NCBI RefSeq assembly: GCF_005144885.1
Contig: NZ_CP039690.1
Location: forward strand, 1,426,001 to 1,490,000
DNA: 64,000 bases
Source of the DNA: Phreatobacter stygius
GTDB lineage: Bacteria; Pseudomonadota; Alphaproteobacteria; Rhizobiales; Phreatobacteraceae
Direction of reading: 5' to 3'
The notes below the pieces were generated by a model, which saw only the letters and a list, made by a program, of their open reading frames with translations, ran no database searches and was not told the origin of the DNA. Below, piece by piece: positions 60,594 to 64,000 of the stretch; positions within the stretch are counted from its first letter, which is position 1, and the number at the start of each line of letters is the position of its first letter. The translations under genes and the position numbers were made by a program.

Positions 60594-61640
60594 ATGTCCG
60601 CCGCCCCATCAGACAACGACATCATCTATCCGGTCCTGACCCCGCCCGAAGCGGGCGAAGTCATCGAGATCGCGCCGGGTGTCCTGTGGACCCGTCTGCC
60701 GCTGCCGTTCCGCCTGAACCACGTGAACATCTATCTGATCGAGGATGGCGACGGCTGGGCGGTGCTGGACACCGGCATCGACGATCGTGTGACCCGCGCG
60801 GCCTGGGAAGCCCTGGTCTCTGGCCCGCTCAGAGGCCGGCGCCTGACCCGGCTGATCGTCACCCATTTCCATCCCGACCATATCGGCCTTGCCGGATGGC
60901 TCGCCGAACGTTTTCAGATCCCGCTGATCACCAGCCAGACCTCCTATCTGAGCTGCCTCAACATCTCGCTCAGCCCCAACGCGCTCGATGCCAAGCTCTA
61001 TCGCGACTTTTATCTGAGCCATGGGCTCGGCGCCGAACTGACCGAGCTGGTCAGCACGCAGGGCAACGAATATCTCCGGATGGTGGCAAACCTGCCCGGA
61101 ACCTTCCTGCGCATTGTCGGCGGCGATACCATCGAGATCGGCGGGCGGGTGTTTTCCGTGCGCGTCGGCGACGGCCACGCAGCCGAACAGATCATGCTGC
61201 ATTGCCCATCCGACAAGATCCTGTTCGTCGCCGATCAGGTGCTCGCCAAGATCACGCCGAATGTCAGCGTCTGGGCGGTCGATCCGCATGGCGATCCGCT
61301 CGGGCTCTTCCTGCGCTCGCTGCGTGCCTTGAACGCCGATATCCCGGATGACACCCTGGTCCTGCCCGGGCATCAACTGCCCTTCATCGGCATCCATCTG
61401 CGCAGCGCTCAGCTCATCGCGCATCACGAATCCCGCTGCGCGGCGCTGCTCGAAGCCTGCCGCGAGGCGCCGCGCTCCGCCGCCGATCTCATCCCCATCA
61501 TCTTCCCGCGCAAGCTTGACGCGCATCAGACGAGCTTTGCCTTCAGCGAGGTCCTGGCGCATGTCAATTACACGCTCAACCAGGGCCAGTTGGTGCGCAC
61601 CGGCAAGAGCGACGTGGTCGAATATTTCGCGGCCGGGTGA
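60594..61640 (+). CDS. Metallo-beta-lactamase-fold hydrolase
   Basis: 348 residues from ATG 60594; GTG 60579 and TTG 60546 are alternatives. Metal motif THFHPDHIG (residues about 99-107), later His in VGDGHAAEQIMLH and Asp in LFVADQVLAKITP, all of the MBL fold, with a C-terminal helical domain. Related to glyoxalase-II-like and SLY-type proteins of unknown substrate. It is divergent from the dadA riboswitch transcript and independent of it. Confidence 0.88.
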   Translation: MSAAPSDNDIIYPVLTPPEAGEVIEIAPGVLWTRLPLPFRLNHVNIYLIEDGDGWAVLDTGIDDRVTRAAWEALVSGPLRGRRLTRLIVTHFHPDHIGLAGWLAERFQIPLITSQTSYLSCLNISLSPNALDAKLYRDFYLSHGLGAELTELVSTQGNEYLRMVANLPGTFLRIVGGDTIEIGGRVFSVRVGDGHAAEQIMLHCPSDKILFVADQVLAKITPNVSVWAVDPHGDPLGLFLRSLRALNADIPDDTLVLPGHQLPFIGIHLRSAQLIAHHESRCAALLEACREAPRSAADLIPIIFPRKLDAHQTSFAFSEVLAHVNYTLNQGQLVRTGKSDVVEYFAAG

Positions 61641-61794
61641 TCGCGCCGGACCAGCCTCAAGGCAGGTCTTCGCCTTTCGGGGCTTATGAAGCGGCCGCCG
61701 CCGCGCTATGACGGCGGTATCCGCCGGGCCGTGGCGCTCTGCCCCTGCCCCGCGTCGGAAGCCCTGAGCCAAGGGACGCCGCAGCGGAGCCCAG

Positions 61795-63027
61795 GTGCCG
61801 AATGAACGAAAGACCGAACCGGCGATGACGGCCTCAACCGAAGGCCCGGTGCGAACCAGGCGCGGCGAGACATCGCTGCTCGTTCATGTGTCGATGGCGC
61901 ATCTGGTCAGTCATTTCCACATCATGACGCTGCCCGCGCTGATTCCGCTGCTGCCGGGCTATCTCGGCGTGAGTTTCGTCGAAGTCGGCGTCGCGCTTGC
62001 CGTCTTCAACCTGGTATCGCTGGTGGTGCAGACGCCGATCGGCTTTCTCACCGACAGGTTCGGCGCGCGCCGCATGCTGGTCGGCGGCCTCATGCTGGGC
62101 AGCGCCAGCTTCCTGTCGGTGGCATTGTTCGACAGCTATCCCTGGCTGCTGGTCGCCATGGCCGCGGCGGGTTTTGCCAATGGCGTCTATCATCCCGCCG
62201 ACTATGCCTTGCTGTCCTCCGGCATTGATGAGGACAGGATGGGCCGCGCTTTCTCGATCCATACCTTCGCGGGTTTCCTCGGCACGGCGATCGCCCCCGC
62301 AGTCCTGCTCGGCATCGCATCGCTGACCAGCGTCAAGATGGCTTTTGCGACCGCTGGCCTGCTCGGCCTGGCGGTCGCGGCCTTGCTGCTGACCGGCTCG
62401 TCCCGGCCGTCGGCCGCCAAGAGCCGTGTTCCGGCCAGCCCGGCGGGCGGACGATCCGGCCTGTTCACGCCCGCGGTCATGACCTTGACCGCCCTCTTCA
62501 TGCTGCTCAACCTCAGCACCGCCGGCATCCAGAACTTCTCCGTGGCGGCCTTTGTCGCCGGTTATGGCGTCGACCTGGCGCTGGCCAATCTGGCGCTCAC
62601 CGTGTTCCTGTTCTCGAGCGCCTTTGGCGTTCTGGCCGGCGGCACGCTCGCCGACCGCACCAGCCGCCACGGCCATCTCACGGCCGGCGCCTTCCTCGCC
62701 ACAGCACTTCTGGTGTCGATCATCGCGCTGGTCCGGCTGCCGCCCGTCGCCCTGGTCCTGCTGATGGCCGCGGCCGGCTTCCTGTCGGGCGTCATCACCC
62801 CCTCGCGCGACATGCTGGTTCGGGCTGCGGCCCCGCCCGGCGCCGAAGGCCGGGTCTTCGGCATCGTCTCCACCGGCTTCAATATCGGCGGCGCGGTCGG
62901 CCCGCTGCTGTTCGCCGGTCTCTTGGACCATGGCTATCCCCAGGGCGTGTTCGGCACGGCGGTGGTCTTCATGTTGCTGACCGTCGCCTTGGCCCTGTAC
63001 CAGGAGCGCGGACGGACGACCCGATAG
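61795..63027 (+). CDS. MFS transporter (fosmidomycin-resistance-like)
   Basis: 410 residues if GTG 61795 (GGAG 7 bp upstream) is used; ATG 61825 would give 400. Twelve spans and the loop motif GFLTDRFGARRMLVGG between spans 2 and 3. The beginning SMAHLVSHFHIMTLPALIPL and GFANGVYHPADYALLS resemble the Fsr (fosmidomycin efflux) branch. Substrate unknown. It lies 154 bp after the MBL-fold gene on the same strand, but that gap holds no clear promoter, so an operon is possible. Confidence 0.88.
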   Translation: MPNERKTEPAMTASTEGPVRTRRGETSLLVHVSMAHLVSHFHIMTLPALIPLLPGYLGVSFVEVGVALAVFNLVSLVVQTPIGFLTDRFGARRMLVGGLMLGSASFLSVALFDSYPWLLVAMAAAGFANGVYHPADYALLSSGIDEDRMGRAFSIHTFAGFLGTAIAPAVLLGIASLTSVKMAFATAGLLGLAVAALLLTGSSRPSAAKSRVPASPAGGRSGLFTPAVMTLTALFMLLNLSTAGIQNFSVAAFVAGYGVDLALANLALTVFLFSSAFGVLAGGTLADRTSRHGHLTAGAFLATALLVSIIALVRLPPVALVLLMAAAGFLSGVITPSRDMLVRAAAPPGAEGRVFGIVSTGFNIGGAVGPLLFAGLLDHGYPQGVFGTAVVFMLLTVALALYQERGRTTR

Positions 63028-63071
63028 GCGTACCGGCGCGGCGCGGTTGATCAAGCCCACGCCAGACCCGA

Positions 63072-64000
63072 TCAGCCGCCCCGGCCGATCCGGCGGAGAA
63101 TGACGAGCCCGATCAGGGTCACGACCGCGACATGACCGAAGGCCAGGACCCAGCCGAAGGCGCTCGCCGGGCCGGCCAGGTCCAGCGCGATGCCGACACC
63201 CAAGGGCCCGAAAAAGCCGCCGGCGTAACCGCACATGCTGTGCAGGCCCATGGTCGCCCCGCGCCGGCCCGGCGTGGCGGCCTGGACGGTGCCTGCCGTC
63301 AAGGCCGAGCTGTCGAGATAGATCGCCGCGTTCCAGAGCAGCACTGAGATCGCCGCCAGTGGCGCCGAGATCATGCTGGACCAGCCGGTGACCAGCGCCA
63401 GGACCGCGGCCGCCCCCATCGCCACGGCAACCACACGCGCCCGGCCGAACCGCTGCGCCGTCTCGTTGCCGAGGATCGACACGGCGATGCCGACAAGGCC
63501 GGCCACGGTGAAGATGATCGTCGGGCCGGGCAGCCAGCCCGGCGCCCCGTCCCGCGCGATCGTCAGGCCAAGAAAGGTCACGGCCCAGGCGCGCAAGGCC
63601 GCGAGCTCCCAGGTATGCACGGTATAGCCGGCGATCCAGGCCATGGCGGCGCGGTTCTTGAAGACCGGCCGGAAGTCCAGCAGCGCTGATGGCGCCGGGG
63701 CGTCCGCAAGCCGGAGCGGAACGCTGCGCGGCATGACCGCGACGCCAATGCCGAAGGCGATGGCTGCCGCCGCGGCGCCAAGCAGGAAGGCCAGGACGGG
63801 GCCGCCGATCGCATCGAGCATGCCGGCAATCGCAAAGGACACGGCGCCGGCGATGCCGACGCCGGCGGCGTGCCAGGAGACCGCGCGCGACTGGGCGTCG
63901 CCCTCCAGCCGGTCGGCGATCGCCTTCAGTCCAGGCATATAGCAGCCAGCCCAGCCGATGCCGGCGACGGCCCGAAGCGCCAGCCCGCTCCAGAAACCCT
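63072..64000 (-). CDS. MFS transporter, 5' end outside window
   Basis: The frame is open from the window edge (64000) to the stop at 63072, and codes for at least 309 residues including the FWSGLALRAVAGIGWAGCYM segment of span 4 just inside the edge. About eight spans are visible, with the loop RLEGDAQSRAVSWHAAGVGI. It belongs to a general MFS group with no clear substrate. The nominal ATG at 63938 is internal. Tail to tail with the Fsr-like gene, 44 bp apart. Confidence 0.85.
   Translation of the reverse strand, partial: GFWSGLALRAVAGIGWAGCYMPGLKAIADRLEGDAQSRAVSWHAAGVGIAGAVSFAIAGMLDAIGGPVLAFLLGAAAAAIAFGIGVAVMPRSVPLRLADAPAPSALLDFRPVFKNRAAMAWIAGYTVHTWELAALRAWAVTFLGLTIARDGAPGWLPGPTIIFTVAGLVGIAVSILGNETAQRFGRARVVAVAMGAAAVLALVTGWSSMISAPLAAISVLLWNAAIYLDSSALTAGTVQAATPGRRGATMGLHSMCGYAGGFFGPLGVGIALDLAGPASAFGWVLAFGHVAVVTLIGLVILRRIGRGG

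Overview
The window is a high-GC bacterial chromosome segment. Its gene content (an NCS1-type transporter fused to a histidine kinase, a formamidase/AmiS/FmdB operon, MobC/relaxase/TraG mobilization genes of rhizobial type, and many overlapping stop-start junctions) fits an alphaproteobacterium, most likely of the order Hyphomicrobiales (Rhizobiales). I cannot name the genus from sequence alone.

Layout. 1-5.1 kb is ordinary chromosome: the tail of a LysR regulator, a secreted phytase-like esterase, a MerA/dihydrolipoamide-dehydrogenase-like flavoprotein and a sensor kinase. A tRNA-Arg(ACG) at 5331-5407 marks the left edge of a genomic island that runs to about 24.47 kb. Island contents in order: a decapitated large serine recombinase whose frame runs antisense through the tRNA; an IS256-family element that removed its catalytic end; a hairpin-rich non-coding stretch; a lower-GC cassette of DUF6932 / XRE-ImmA-IrrE / beta-family / sce7726 genes that looks like a defence or toxin-antitoxin-type locus; a mobile mystery protein A/B (HTH/Fic) pair; a duplicated two-gene module of unknown function; several small plasmid-type genes; a XerD-like recombinase; and a mobilization block (VirD4-like coupling ATPase, relaxase, MobC) that ends in the broken C-terminus of a tyrosine integrase.

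24.5-46 kb is catabolic chromosome. A LysR/oxidoreductase pair and an azoreductase-like flavoprotein come first. Next is a minus-strand operon (acyl-CoA ligase, amidase, degenerate amidohydrolase) facing a LysR gene, and beyond it a spermidine/putrescine-type ABC importer; together these suggest uptake and breakdown of an unidentified amide. A pseudo-caspase with a huge Ala/Glu/Gln/Arg repeat tail and a DUF2891 protein follow. A D-amino-acid locus then has two genes matching the two halves of animal D-glutamate cyclase, a GntR regulator with matching operator-like sites on both sides, a D-threonine-aldolase-like enzyme and an alpha/beta hydrolase.

46-64 kb holds a PstS-like protein with a Na/Pi cotransporter behind a Pho-box-like site, a frameshifted methyltransferase, a glycolipid-binding-like pair, and a regulatory-metabolic unit: NCS1 transporter-histidine kinase, receiver-kinase, OmpR-type regulator, then formamidase, AmiS/UreI channel and FmdB. 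The end carries dadA behind a tandem glycine riboswitch, an MBL-fold hydrolase and two MFS transporters, the last running off the window.
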